Shown: piece by piece, positions 36,085-44,566 of the stretch
How the letters are laid out: each line of letters starts with the position of its first letter
Position numbering within the stretch: the stretch's first letter is position 1
The notes under the pieces: generated by a model
Told to the model about the DNA's origin: nothing
What the model saw: only the letters and a program-made list of their open reading frames with translations
Database searches by the model: none
Assembly (NCBI RefSeq): GCF_022899355.1
Contig: NZ_JALJCK010000005.1
Coordinates: 186,001 to 250,000, forward strand
Source of the DNA: Shinella yambaruensis
GTDB lineage: Bacteria; Pseudomonadota; Alphaproteobacteria; Rhizobiales; Rhizobiaceae
Direction: 5' to 3'
DNA: 64,000 nucleotides
Made by a program: the position numbers and the translations under genes

Positions 36085-36263
36085 GTCACGATCGTTGCCC
36101 AAGGCTGGTTTCCGGGCTGAGGAGCGTCCTTGCGGACCGTCGCGGCGCCTTCCCGGACATCTTGTCCAGTGGCGTCCTGCCGCGTTTTCTCCAACACCGT
36201 TGCGGGGGCAGCGCCGGATTTCAACCGGCTTCCCAATTCTCCGCCTTTTCGGACGGCACCTCG
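36085..36263 (-). ncRNA. Cobalamin (B12) riboswitch
   Basis: Read on the minus strand, this segment shows the conserved cobalamin riboswitch blocks in order: GAGGTGCC near 36261; the core GGGAA, GGTTGAAATCC, CTGCCCCCGCAAC between 36235 and 36198; GCCACTGG near 36172; CCGGGAAG near 36155; and the B12 box CAGCCCGGAAACCAGCC near 36119-36103. It ends about 105 bases before gbcA. The TCCTC just before the B12 box could pair with the GAGGA ribosome site of gbcA, suggesting translational control. Boundaries are approximate. Confidence 0.88.
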
Positions 36264-36375
36264 AGTGTCCTTATCTAAGCGCAAGAATCGGCGAATGACA
36301 TGCCAGAAAGCGACATGCCATTCCGATTTGACGACAGGAGGAAAACAGCGAGAACCTGAACGGCTCTTTACAATA

Positions 36376-36402
36376 TTGCATATATTTCAATCGATTATGC
36401 AA
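36376..36402. promoter_or_regulatory. TTGCATA inverted repeat upstream of gbcA
   Basis: TTGCATA (36376-36382) and TATGCAA (36396-36402) form an exact inverted repeat with 13 bases between, in an AT-rich island within GC-rich sequence. It lies upstream of the riboswitch on the minus strand and 154 bases before the divergent gene at 36556. The roughly two-turn spacing fits a dimeric regulator. The rest of 35981-36555 is riboswitch and leader. Confidence 0.45.
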
Positions 36403-36555
36403 AATAAGCGGGCATGCTGACCGCATCGGAGGCAGGCCGGCCGCCGGGCTGCCACATTTGCCATATTGCGACCCGGCGCACCAAAGGAAACGGGAGCGCC
36501 CCGGCAAGGAATGCTTAACGCGGTTTCCATAAACTTGCCGCAGGGAAGCGCGAGG

Positions 36556-37176
36556 ATGGAGTACCGGCGCGTGCAGCAAACCAAGTTCCGTTATTACGAC
36601 GCGGTCGCCTACAAGCGTGCGAACCAGCCGAAGCCGGCGGTGCATACCGAATTCCTGCGCACCGGCCGCATCGACCGGAACCTCCCCTGGAGCCCGAGCG
36701 AGAAGCGTTACCTCACCTACCAGGAGGTGGCCGAGCGCACCGGCCGCAAGCTGGAAAATGCCGGCAACGTGACGCATGACCGCATCAACGGCTTCCACCA
36801 GTCGATCCGCTTTCCCAAGCTGATCTTCCACCGCACGCTCGCCCAGACGCCGCATCTCGGCTATTGCCACATCACCGTCGCCAATTCCCGCTTCGCGGAA
36901 TTCGAGAACGTGCAATGGGCCTTCTACATGGCCAATTTCTTCGCCGAGATCGGCGAGGAGGAGCAGTTCTTCGCCGATATCTCGAAGACCGCGAAGCGCA
37001 TGTACTTCGCCGTCGCCATCACGCCGGCCGAAGAGGAAGGCCGCCTGCAGATCGACCGCAAGGTGCGCGGCAACGGCGTGCTCTTCCGCACCGACGATCC
37101 CAAGCTCGCCATGAAGAACGTGCTGATGCTCGGCGCGCACAACGAGGCGCTGCGCAAGATCATCCGCGCGCTGTAG
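36556..37176 (+). CDS. Conserved hypothetical protein
   Basis: The 206-residue protein has no signal peptide or membrane segment. It begins basic (YRRVQQTKFRYYDAVAYKR) and has a mixed alpha/beta core with HITVANSRFAEFENVQWAFYMANFF and a C-terminal region RKVRGNGVLFRTDDP. I recognise it only as a type of uncharacterised rhizobial protein, possibly DUF6656, which I am unsure of. ATG 36556 has GGGAAG about 7 bases upstream; ATG 36508 is an alternative. It is divergent from the gbcAB unit. Confidence 0.7.
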   Translation: MEYRRVQQTKFRYYDAVAYKRANQPKPAVHTEFLRTGRIDRNLPWSPSEKRYLTYQEVAERTGRKLENAGNVTHDRINGFHQSIRFPKLIFHRTLAQTPHLGYCHITVANSRFAEFENVQWAFYMANFFAEIGEEEQFFADISKTAKRMYFAVAITPAEEEGRLQIDRKVRGNGVLFRTDDPKLAMKNVLMLGAHNEALRKIIRAL

Positions 37177-37331
37177 CCCCTTCCCCGCCGCGTCAGGTCC
37201 TTCCGGACGGCCGGTAGATCATCCATTCCTTGCCGGCCGGGAAGGGTTGGGGTGAGGATGGCCTTGCGACAGCGCCCCTTGGCTTTTGCCGGAAAAGCCC
37301 TGTAAAGGAAGCCCGGACAAGGAAGGGCGAC

Positions 37332-38306
37332 ATGGCGGACATCGTGGATACGCGGACGGATGCGGAGACGGCGCTGGCACGGGCCTACGAGGCGCTCGGC
37401 CGGGGCGTGCCGGTCGCCATTCCCACCGAGACGGTCTACGGCCTTGCCGCCGACGCCACCAACCCGCTGGCCATCACCCGCATCTACGAGATGAAGGGCC
37501 GGCCGTGCTTCAATCCGCTGATCTGCCACATGGCCGACCTTGCCATGGCCGAGGCGCATGCGGTCTTCGATCCGCTGTCGCGCGCGATCGCCGAGGCCTT
37601 CTGGCCGGGGCCGCTGACGCTCGTGCTGCCGATCCGGCCGGAAAGCGCCATCCATCCGCTTGCCCGCGCCGGGCTCGACACGATCGGCATCCGCGTGCCC
37701 AAGGGTTTCGCCAGCCGGCTGCTCTCGGCCTTCGGCCGGCCGCTCGCCGCCCCCAGCGCCAACACGTCCGGCCGCATCAGCCCGACCACCGCGCGGCACG
37801 TCGCCGAGGATTTCGGCGCGAAGCTGGAGCTGGTGCTGGATGCGGGACCGGCGGTCGTGGGGCTGGAATCCACCATCCTCAAGGTCGAGGGCGAGACGAT
37901 CCGGCTGCTCAGGCCCGGCGGGCTGGATGCCGCCGAGGTCGAGCGCGTCACCGGCCGGCCGGTCCTGCGCAACGAAAAGGCAGGCGCCGCGATCGAGGCG
38001 CCGGGCATGCTCGCCTCGCATTATGCGCCCGATGCGCCGGTGCGGCTCGATGCGCGCGACGTGGCGCCCGGCGAGGTGCTGATCCGCTTCGGCGGCACGG
38101 CGCTGCCCGGCGAGGCCGATGCGGCGCTGGTGCTGGACCTCAGCCCCGCCGGCGACCTCGCGGAGGCGGCCGCCAACCTCTTCGGCTACATGAAGCAGGC
38201 GGATGCGACGGGCGCGCGCTCCATCGCCTTCGCACCGATCCCCTCCCGCGGCCTCGGCGAGGCGATCAACGACCGCCTGCAGCGCGCCGCCGCCCCGCGC
38301 GGCTAA
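37332..38306 (+). CDS. tsaC: Threonylcarbamoyl-AMP synthase, Sua5 type
   Basis: The enzyme makes threonylcarbamoyl-AMP for the universal t6A modification of tRNAs reading ANN codons. The 324-residue protein has the YrdC domain (PTETVYGLAADATN near residue 31, KGRPCFNPLICH near 55, APSANTSGRISPT near 142) and the extra C-terminal Sua5 domain after a PGMLASHYAPDAP linker near 225. Length fits Sua5 rather than short TsaC. The oxidoreductase gene begins about 210 bases downstream. Confidence 0.93.
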   Translation: MADIVDTRTDAETALARAYEALGRGVPVAIPTETVYGLAADATNPLAITRIYEMKGRPCFNPLICHMADLAMAEAHAVFDPLSRAIAEAFWPGPLTLVLPIRPESAIHPLARAGLDTIGIRVPKGFASRLLSAFGRPLAAPSANTSGRISPTTARHVAEDFGAKLELVLDAGPAVVGLESTILKVEGETIRLLRPGGLDAAEVERVTGRPVLRNEKAGAAIEAPGMLASHYAPDAPVRLDARDVAPGEVLIRFGGTALPGEADAALVLDLSPAGDLAEAAANLFGYMKQADATGARSIAFAPIPSRGLGEAINDRLQRAAAPRG

Positions 38307-38515
38307 GCGCCCCGAAACGAAGTGCGTTCTCCCGTTCCGGAGAACACCCGGGCAGCATCGCGACCGCTTCATGCGCACCCTGCCCTCTTGATTTCCGGCA
38401 TGCCGTTGGCGCAAAACCGTTGCATACCTTGCGCGCCATGCTTCAGGCGTTTCCACACCGTTTCCGATGCAGGCCGTTCCGCCCCTTGCGGCACGGCGCC
38501 AACGAGGACAGAGCC

Positions 38516-39946
38516 ATGATCCAGGCGACGCTTTCCCCCGACCTCATCGATCGCTTCGCCGCCATCACCGGCCCGGCCCATGCGCTGACGGCGGACCGCG
38601 ACATCGCCCCTTACCTCGTCGAAAGCCGGGGGCTCTATCACGGCACCTCGCCGCTCGTGCTGCGTCCAGGCTCGGTGGAAGAGGTCTCGAAGATCCTGGC
38701 GCTCGCCACCGAGACACGCACGGCCATCGTGCCGCAGGGCGGCAATACGGGCCATGTCGGGGGCGCGGCGCCCCGCGAGGGGGCGATGGATGTCGTACTG
38801 TCACTCACCCGGCTCAACCGCATCCGCGATGTCGATCCGGTCGGCAATGTCGTCGTCGCAGACGGCGGCTGCGTGCTTGCAACGATCCAGGAGGCGGCGG
38901 AGGCGGTGGACCGGCTGTTCCCGCTGTCGCTCGGCTCGGAAGGCTCCTGCCAGATCGGCGGCAACCTTTCCACCAATGCCGGCGGCACGGCGGTGCTCGC
39001 CTATGGCAACATGCGCCAGCTCTGCCTCGGCCTCGAAGTCGTGCTGCCGACCGGCGAGGTCTGGAACGGCTTGCGCCGGCTGAAGAAGGACAATACGGGC
39101 TACGACCTGCGCGACCTCTTCATCGGCGCGGAAGGCACGCTCGGCGTCATCACCGGCGCGGTGCTGAAACTCTTCCCCCGGCCGCTCGGCCACGAGGTGG
39201 CCTTCGCCGGGCTGAAATCCGTCGCGGACGCGCTCACCCTCTTCGAGCGCGCCTCCAGCCGCTGCGGCACCGCGCTGACCGGCTTCGAGCTGATGCCGCG
39301 GCTCGGCGTCGACTTCACCACGCGGCACATTCCGGGCGTGCGCGACCCGCTCGCCAGCCGGCACGACTGGTACGTGCTGGTCGACATCTCGACGTCGGAC
39401 GCGCCGGAGACGGCGGCGCGCATGATGGAGGCGCTGCTGGCCGAGGGCATCGAGGCGGGGCTCGTCGAGGATGCGGTGATCGCCGCCAGCGAAGAGCAGC
39501 GCCGGGCGCTCTGGCACATGCGCGAGAGCATGTCGCCGGCGCAGAAGCCGGAGGGCGGCTCGATCAAGCACGACGTCTCCGTGCCTGTCTCGGCCGTCCC
39601 GGCCTTCATGGCGGAGGCGGATGCGGCGGTCATGGCGGCAATCGACGGCGCGCGCATCTGCTCCTTCGGCCATATGGGCGACGGCAACATCCACTACAAC
39701 ATCTCCCAGCCCGTCGGCGCCGACACGGCGGCCTTCCTCGGCCGCTGGCGCGAGATCAACGACCTCGTGCACGGCATCGTGCTGAAACATGGCGGATCGA
39801 TCTCCGCCGAGCACGGCATCGGCCAGTTGAAGCGCGACGAGCTCGCGGCGATACGCGCGCCGATCGAGATGGACCTGATGGCAAGGGTCAAGCGGGCCTT
39901 CGACCCCGCCGGCATCATGAATCCCGGCAAGGTCGTCAGGAACTAG
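38516..39946 (+). CDS. FAD-linked D-2-hydroxyacid dehydrogenase
   Basis: The 476-residue protein belongs to the GlcD/D-lactate/D-2-hydroxyglutarate dehydrogenase family. The FAD-binding PP-loop is VPQGGNTGHVGGA near residue 70, followed by GGNLSTNAGGTAVLAYGN near 145, and the C-terminal cap has FGHMGDGNIHYN near 384 and SAEHGIGQLKR near 430, which contribute metal and substrate contacts. Which D-hydroxyacid is used is not clear. ATG 38516 has GAGGAC upstream. Confidence 0.88.
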   Translation: MIQATLSPDLIDRFAAITGPAHALTADRDIAPYLVESRGLYHGTSPLVLRPGSVEEVSKILALATETRTAIVPQGGNTGHVGGAAPREGAMDVVLSLTRLNRIRDVDPVGNVVVADGGCVLATIQEAAEAVDRLFPLSLGSEGSCQIGGNLSTNAGGTAVLAYGNMRQLCLGLEVVLPTGEVWNGLRRLKKDNTGYDLRDLFIGAEGTLGVITGAVLKLFPRPLGHEVAFAGLKSVADALTLFERASSRCGTALTGFELMPRLGVDFTTRHIPGVRDPLASRHDWYVLVDISTSDAPETAARMMEALLAEGIEAGLVEDAVIAASEEQRRALWHMRESMSPAQKPEGGSIKHDVSVPVSAVPAFMAEADAAVMAAIDGARICSFGHMGDGNIHYNISQPVGADTAAFLGRWREINDLVHGIVLKHGGSISAEHGIGQLKRDELAAIRAPIEMDLMARVKRAFDPAGIMNPGKVVRN

Positions 39947-39947
39947 A

Positions 39948-40046
39948 GTAGTTCCGCTTTTCTTCGAATCGCGAAAACGCTCTGTCTGTTTGTTTAACGC
40001 AATTGCGGACGCAAAACCGCGCCGCGCTTTTGCTGGAATTGCTCCA
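39948..40046. repeat. Rhizobial palindromic repeat, family C
   Basis: This block includes GCAATTGCGGACGCAAAACCGC followed by GCTTTTGCTGGAATTGC, a loose palindrome. A related block, CATTTCC...GGTTTTCCG..CGGAAATGCG, lies at 53774-53839. Similar units are common between rhizobial genes. Here it fills the gap between converging genes and may stop transcription from both sides. Confidence 0.5.
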
Positions 40047-40051
40047 AGCGG

Positions 40052-42373
40052 TCAGCCGCCGGTGCGCAGCTGTGCCAGCGACATCATGAGATCGGCGCTG
40101 ATGCCGGCCGAGCCGGAATTGGTGAGCACCGACAGCGCCGGGTCCGTCGTGTTCTGGTTTTCAAGGTCGTAGAGCACGGAGAACTTCACGATCATCTTGG
40201 AGACCTTCTCCGGATCCTGCAGGTCCTTCAGTTCGAGATAGCGCTCGATCATGTCGGCCTGGGCATCGACGTCCGCGCTGGCGATCTCGTCCGGCAGCTG
40301 GTAGAGCACCTTGAAGACCTCGAAGAGCGCGTCGTCGGCCAGCAGGTCGTAGGGGCTCGAAACCGTTTCCGCCTTGCGCTCGAAATAAAGCGCCAGGCGC
40401 ACGCCGGCATTGTCGTTGCCGGCATCCTCCTCCAGCTTCTGGCGCACATAGCTGTCGACCGTCTGGTAGATGCCGCGGCGCGACTGGATCTCGGCATCGT
40501 CCGGCCGCATGACCAGGCCCTCGGCATTGAAGTTGAACGAGGCGACGATCCTGCGGAAGGCGCGGTCGGGCTGCTGGTTGGCGAAGCTGTCGGGGTCGTC
40601 GAGATCGGAGGTGAAGATCTTCGCCATGAATTCGGCGTCGACGCTTTCCGTGTCGATGCCGTTCGCCACCAGCACGAAGGCGACGAGGCGCGCGTCGGAG
40701 AGGAATTCCTCGACGCTGTCGATCTTCTGCATCTGGGCGGAGTAATATTTCGCCTCCTCCTCCGCCAAGGTCTTATCATCTTCCGTTCCGAAACGGGATT
40801 TCGCCGTCACATAGGCGCGCGACATGACGAGGATCTCGGATTCCGACTGTGCCAGCTTCGGCGCGGTGATGTTGCCGTCCGCCCCGAAATTGAACGCCTT
40901 GGCGAACTCCACGAAGCGTTCGTCCTTCAGCCGGTACACATAGCTCTTCGGGTCGTTGAGGTCGCTCTTCAGCACGTTCTTGATCGTCAGGGCCGAAACC
41001 TTGGCCGGATCGAGGCCGTAGGCCTTCAACGCGAAGTCGTAGACGCTCGCCTCGCCGACGAAGTCGCTCACGGTCTGCACCGCGGCGATCTGGCTCTTGA
41101 AGCGCTTGATGGCCAGTTCGTCCGCCTCGTCGTCCTTGTCGTTGTAGCGGTTCATGTAGTCCCTGGTGACCGCCGCGGTCTGGGCGGCGGTCTGCGGCGC
41201 GTCGCCGGGCGCCAGCGTGCCGTCCTCCTGGAAGTTGAACGCGGCGCGCAGGGCGAAATAGGCCTCCTTGTCCGCCCCGCCGAACTTGTTGATGTAGCTG
41301 TCGGCGTTGTCCGGGTCGGGATCGCTGGTCACGATATTGGCGATGGTGGAGCTGACGATCGACAGCTTGTCGAGGCCGAAGGCCACCTTGACATAGCTGA
41401 CGAGGCGCGGATCGGCGGCCAGCTCGCTCGCCGTCGTGATACTGGCGATCCGGCTTTCGTAATAGTCCCTGTGGATCAGCGCGGCGGTCGACGTCGTGCG
41501 CGGATTGGAGAGCGTGTAGAGCTCGGTCGTGCTGGTCTTCTGGCCGGCATTCTGCACCGTGCCGGCCACCGCCGTACCATCGGCGGCGAAATTGAAGGCG
41601 CTGGCGAGCGTGGCGTATTTCTCGGCGCTGGCGATGGTGGCGTTCTGGCGGGCGATCACGGCCTTGAGCTCGGCGATGCGGGCCGCGTTGGCCGCGTTGG
41701 ATTCAAGCGTCGCCAGCTCGGCATTGGCGGCCTGGATGGCGTTCTGGGCGGCCGCGGCCCTGGCGCCGAACTGCGTGTTGAAATAGCTGTCCGGGTCGTC
41801 GAGGTCGCTCGCCAGCACGCCGCGGATCGTCTGGCGCGACCAGGTCGACGGATCGATGCCGAAGGCCGTGAAGACGTAGCTGCGCAGCCGGTCGTTGTTC
41901 AGAAGCTGATCGACGCTCGTCACCGTGTCGATGACGGCATTGTAGTACCGCGTCTCCTCCTTGATCGCCGCGCCGGCATTGGCGGCGGTCGCCGAATAAA
42001 GGCCGATGACCGCGTCGAGCTGCGCCTCGGTCTGTGCCGTGGCGGTGGACGCCTCGAAGCTGAAGGCGGTGGCGAACTCGCGGTAGCGCGAATCCGTCAG
42101 GAGGTTGACGAAGCTGCCCGTATCCGACGGATCGCTCTCCAGCACCTTGCGCATGAAGGCCGTGGCATAGGTCATGTCCTCAAGGCCATAGGCCTTCATG
42201 GCATAGGAATAGAGCCGGTAGTCGTCGAGGAACTCGTCGACGGTGCTCACCTTGCCGATGTTTTCCTTGTAGTACGCAGCTTCGCGGGCCGTGACCGTCT
42301 CGCTCGCCGTGCGGTCCAGCGACATCAGCATGTCGCGCGCGATGAGGTTGTAGCTCGTATAGGTGGACAGCAT
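40052..42373 (-). CDS. Six-repeat DUF1217-like protein
   Basis: The 773-residue protein consists of about six tandem units of 110-150 residues related to DUF1217. Each unit has a helical start, a core like SVDEFLxDxRLxxYxxxAxG, then LxSDxxDPxSY and ends in a variant of AFNFxxDG. Unit 2 contains an extra Ala-rich coiled segment. There is no signal peptide or membrane helix. DUF1217 proteins are found near flagellar genes in Rhizobiales, but none are nearby here. The ATG at 42373 starts MLSTYTSYNL, typical for the family. Confidence 0.85.
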   Translation of the reverse strand: MLSTYTSYNLIARDMLMSLDRTASETVTAREAAYYKENIGKVSTVDEFLDDYRLYSYAMKAYGLEDMTYATAFMRKVLESDPSDTGSFVNLLTDSRYREFATAFSFEASTATAQTEAQLDAVIGLYSATAANAGAAIKEETRYYNAVIDTVTSVDQLLNNDRLRSYVFTAFGIDPSTWSRQTIRGVLASDLDDPDSYFNTQFGARAAAAQNAIQAANAELATLESNAANAARIAELKAVIARQNATIASAEKYATLASAFNFAADGTAVAGTVQNAGQKTSTTELYTLSNPRTTSTAALIHRDYYESRIASITTASELAADPRLVSYVKVAFGLDKLSIVSSTIANIVTSDPDPDNADSYINKFGGADKEAYFALRAAFNFQEDGTLAPGDAPQTAAQTAAVTRDYMNRYNDKDDEADELAIKRFKSQIAAVQTVSDFVGEASVYDFALKAYGLDPAKVSALTIKNVLKSDLNDPKSYVYRLKDERFVEFAKAFNFGADGNITAPKLAQSESEILVMSRAYVTAKSRFGTEDDKTLAEEEAKYYSAQMQKIDSVEEFLSDARLVAFVLVANGIDTESVDAEFMAKIFTSDLDDPDSFANQQPDRAFRRIVASFNFNAEGLVMRPDDAEIQSRRGIYQTVDSYVRQKLEEDAGNDNAGVRLALYFERKAETVSSPYDLLADDALFEVFKVLYQLPDEIASADVDAQADMIERYLELKDLQDPEKVSKMIVKFSVLYDLENQNTTDPALSVLTNSGSAGISADLMMSLAQLRTGG

Positions 42374-42635
42374 CGGAGAGGTCTCTTTCGACAAAGCGGG
42401 CAGGCTTATCGGGAGCCACTCTCGCGCGCGAGGCTTGTCCCGGCCTGTCGCCGGCGTTCACCTCTCCTAAACCCTAGCCCGTGCGGTTTTGCTAACCATC
42501 AGGAACTGCAAAGTTTTCTTAACCGCGATTTTTAAGCGGCTCGGAAGGGGGCGCGCCTATTCTCGCCCTCAGAGGACGAAAAGTCCCGATGAGAAGACCG
42601 GGCACCGGCTCTCAAGGAAAACAAGGGCGAAAGAC

Positions 42636-43199
42636 ATGCTGAATACCGTTTCCAAGCCGGCCTGGGCCGGCACCACGCTCCGGCTGGATCCCAAGCGCTT
42701 TCCGCAGCAGGTGACATTCGAGCTGCGCACCGAGGGAACCGACGCCACCATCACGCTCGACGAACGCGGCGCCGTGCTGCGCAAGGTCCTGCCCGCAAGC
42801 GGCCTGCCGCTCTCGATCGCGCTGCCGGCCCGCGCCTTCAAGGGCGTCGCGGCCCGCGCCATCGACCATGGCAACGGCGACGTGACCGTCACCCTCGAAT
42901 TGCACCATGACGATCCGGGCCTGTGCATCCCCCTGCTCGTGGCGCACGACCTGTGCGACATTGCCGCCGACTGGCGCAGCTGGGCCGAGGCCTACCGCAT
43001 CCCCATGCTGATGGTCGAGGCCGACGGCGTCGCCCGGCCGCTCGACGACAACCTGGCGGTCGGCAGCCGCCCCGCCAAGCCCCGCCGCCGCCACTCCTAT
43101 TTCGCCGACCGCCGCCCGCGTTTCCTGGTGCGCCGCACCACGGGCAAGCTCGGCGTGCAGATGAAGATCGACGGCCGGGAGATCATCGCCCGGCGCTGA
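42636..43199 (+). CDS. Conserved hypothetical protein (possibly DUF6101)
   Basis: The 187-residue protein lacks signal or membrane segments. It has a beta-rich core (TLRLDPKRFPQQVTFELRT near residue 13, VTVTLELHHDDPGLCIPLLVAHDL near 91) and an Arg-rich C-terminal part with RRRHSYFADRRPRFLVRRT. It resembles a Rhizobiales family of unknown function; the DUF number is from memory and unsure. A strong terminator follows 22 bases after its stop. Confidence 0.7.
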   Translation: MLNTVSKPAWAGTTLRLDPKRFPQQVTFELRTEGTDATITLDERGAVLRKVLPASGLPLSIALPARAFKGVAARAIDHGNGDVTVTLELHHDDPGLCIPLLVAHDLCDIAADWRSWAEAYRIPMLMVEADGVARPLDDNLAVGSRPAKPRRRHSYFADRRPRFLVRRTTGKLGVQMKIDGREIIARR

Positions 43200-43221
43200 G
43201 CCTTGACGCCATGACCTGCGC

Positions 43222-43250
43222 AAAGCCGGCCGTTCCCTGCGGCCGGCTTT
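43222..43250 (+). terminator. Rho-independent terminator
   Basis: AAAGCCGGCCG (43222-43232) pairs perfectly with CGGCCGGCTTT (43240-43250) around a 7-base loop and runs into TTTTCC. This is the clearest intrinsic terminator in the window, ending the transcript of the preceding hypothetical gene. Confidence 0.85.
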
Positions 43251-43364
43251 TCCATGTCCCCCCGCTTGTTCCCCCGGGAACACTTTTCCCGCGCCCGGCA
43301 TGGGAAACAGCGTTCAACACACCGGGTTCGTTACCTGGGAACGCGAAGCAAGGGACAGATCACA

Positions 43365-43535
43365 ATGGCAAAGTTCTTCACCACCCTCCTCGGCCGCATC
43401 CGCACCGTCGACAGCGCGATCGTCGAGCGTGCCCGCCCGCCGCGCCGCGGCTTCGAGATCGCCCTTCACCCGACGACGCTCCGGCGCAGCCAGGACCGCC
43501 CGCAGACCGGCTCGCGCGGGCCGCGGCACCGCTGA
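43365..43535 (+). CDS. Small basic protein, function unknown
   Basis: The 56-residue product (MAKFFTTLLGRIRTVDSAIV...) is strongly basic in its C-terminal half (RARPPRRG, GSRGPRHR), with a short amphipathic N-terminal helix. It has an AAGGGA ribosome site about 11 bases upstream. Its stop codon abuts that of convergent ubiA. The presence of a good ribosome site supports expression, but the family is not recognised. Confidence 0.5.
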   Translation: MAKFFTTLLGRIRTVDSAIVERARPPRRGFEIALHPTTLRRSQDRPQTGSRGPRHR

Positions 43536-44489
43536 TCAGGCGAACGGGATGGCGATGGTGAGCGCGAGGAAGAGGCAGAGGCCGACGATGCCGTTGAACT
43601 TGAAGAGCGCCAGGCACTGCTCCGGGTCGTCGATGTCGAGCGTGGCGATCTGCCAGGCGAGCATGGCGGCCGCCACGCCGAGGCCGAGCCAGGCGACGAT
43701 GCCGATGCCGGCGAGCCAGAAGGAGAGCGCGATCAGCACGACCGTCAGGCTGTAGAGGCCGATGAGCCACCCGGCGGTCTTCTCGCCGAAGAGGCGCGCG
43801 GTGGAGCGCACGCCGATCAGCGCATCGTCCTCCTTGTCCTGATGGGCGTAGATCGTGTCGTAGCCGATGGTCCAGGCGATGGCGGCGATGTAGAGCGCCA
43901 GCGAGGCGGCCGACACCGCGGAAAACTCCGCCGCCCAGCCCATCAGCGCGCCCCAGGAGAAGGCCATGCCGAGGAAGAATTGCGGCCAGTCGGTGAAGCG
44001 CTTCGCGAAGGGATAGATCGCGACGATCGCCAGCGAGGCGATGCCGAGCACGATGGTGAAGAGATTGAACTGCAACAGCACGACGAGGCCGACGAGCGCC
44101 TGCAGCGCCATGAAGACCTTCGCCTGCCGGCGCGTGACGCGGCCCGACGGCAGCGGGCGCGATCGGGTGCGGGCAACCGCCTGGTCGATCTCGTGATCGA
44201 CGAGATCGTTATAGGTGCAGCCGGCGCCGCGCATCGCGACGGCCCCGACGAAGAAGAGGAAGAGCTGCGTGACGAAGCGCGCAAGATCGAAGGTGCCGAT
44301 CGCCGCCGAGACATTGGCCGCAAGTGCCGTCGACCAGAGGCAGGGCAGGAGGAGCAGCTGCCAGCCGATCGGCCGGTCCCAGCGGGCGAGCTGCGCATAG
44401 GGCCAGGCCGCGCGCGGCAGCACGCGGTAGACCCAGTTTCGCGACGGCGCGTCGGCGACGCGGCCGGAATCGGAGGGAGAGCTGATCAT
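43536..44489 (-). CDS. ubiA: 4-hydroxybenzoate polyprenyltransferase
   Basis: UbiA attaches the polyprenyl tail to 4-hydroxybenzoate in ubiquinone synthesis, in the inner membrane. The 317-residue protein has 7-9 hydrophobic helices and both Asp-rich sites: AGCTYNDLVDHEIDQAVART near residues 91-110 and TIGYDTIYAHQDKEDD near 213. The start at 44489 is preferred over an upstream in-frame ATG. The polyprenyl synthase at 60.8 kb would supply its substrate. Confidence 0.95.
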   Translation of the reverse strand: MISSPSDSGRVADAPSRNWVYRVLPRAAWPYAQLARWDRPIGWQLLLLPCLWSTALAANVSAAIGTFDLARFVTQLFLFFVGAVAMRGAGCTYNDLVDHEIDQAVARTRSRPLPSGRVTRRQAKVFMALQALVGLVVLLQFNLFTIVLGIASLAIVAIYPFAKRFTDWPQFFLGMAFSWGALMGWAAEFSAVSAASLALYIAAIAWTIGYDTIYAHQDKEDDALIGVRSTARLFGEKTAGWLIGLYSLTVVLIALSFWLAGIGIVAWLGLGVAAAMLAWQIATLDIDDPEQCLALFKFNGIVGLCLFLALTIAIPFA

Positions 44490-44566
44490 GCCCCTAGATC
44501 GCAAGCCGCCCGGCGCCGGTCAAGCCGGCACCGCGCCGCAGGAGCGCCCGCGCGGGCCGAAAGGAT

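Noticed and set aside
41471-42535. Plus-strand frame opposite the DUF1217 protein
   Set aside because: Biased Gly/Arg-rich translation without motifs; the minus frame has six recognisable repeats.
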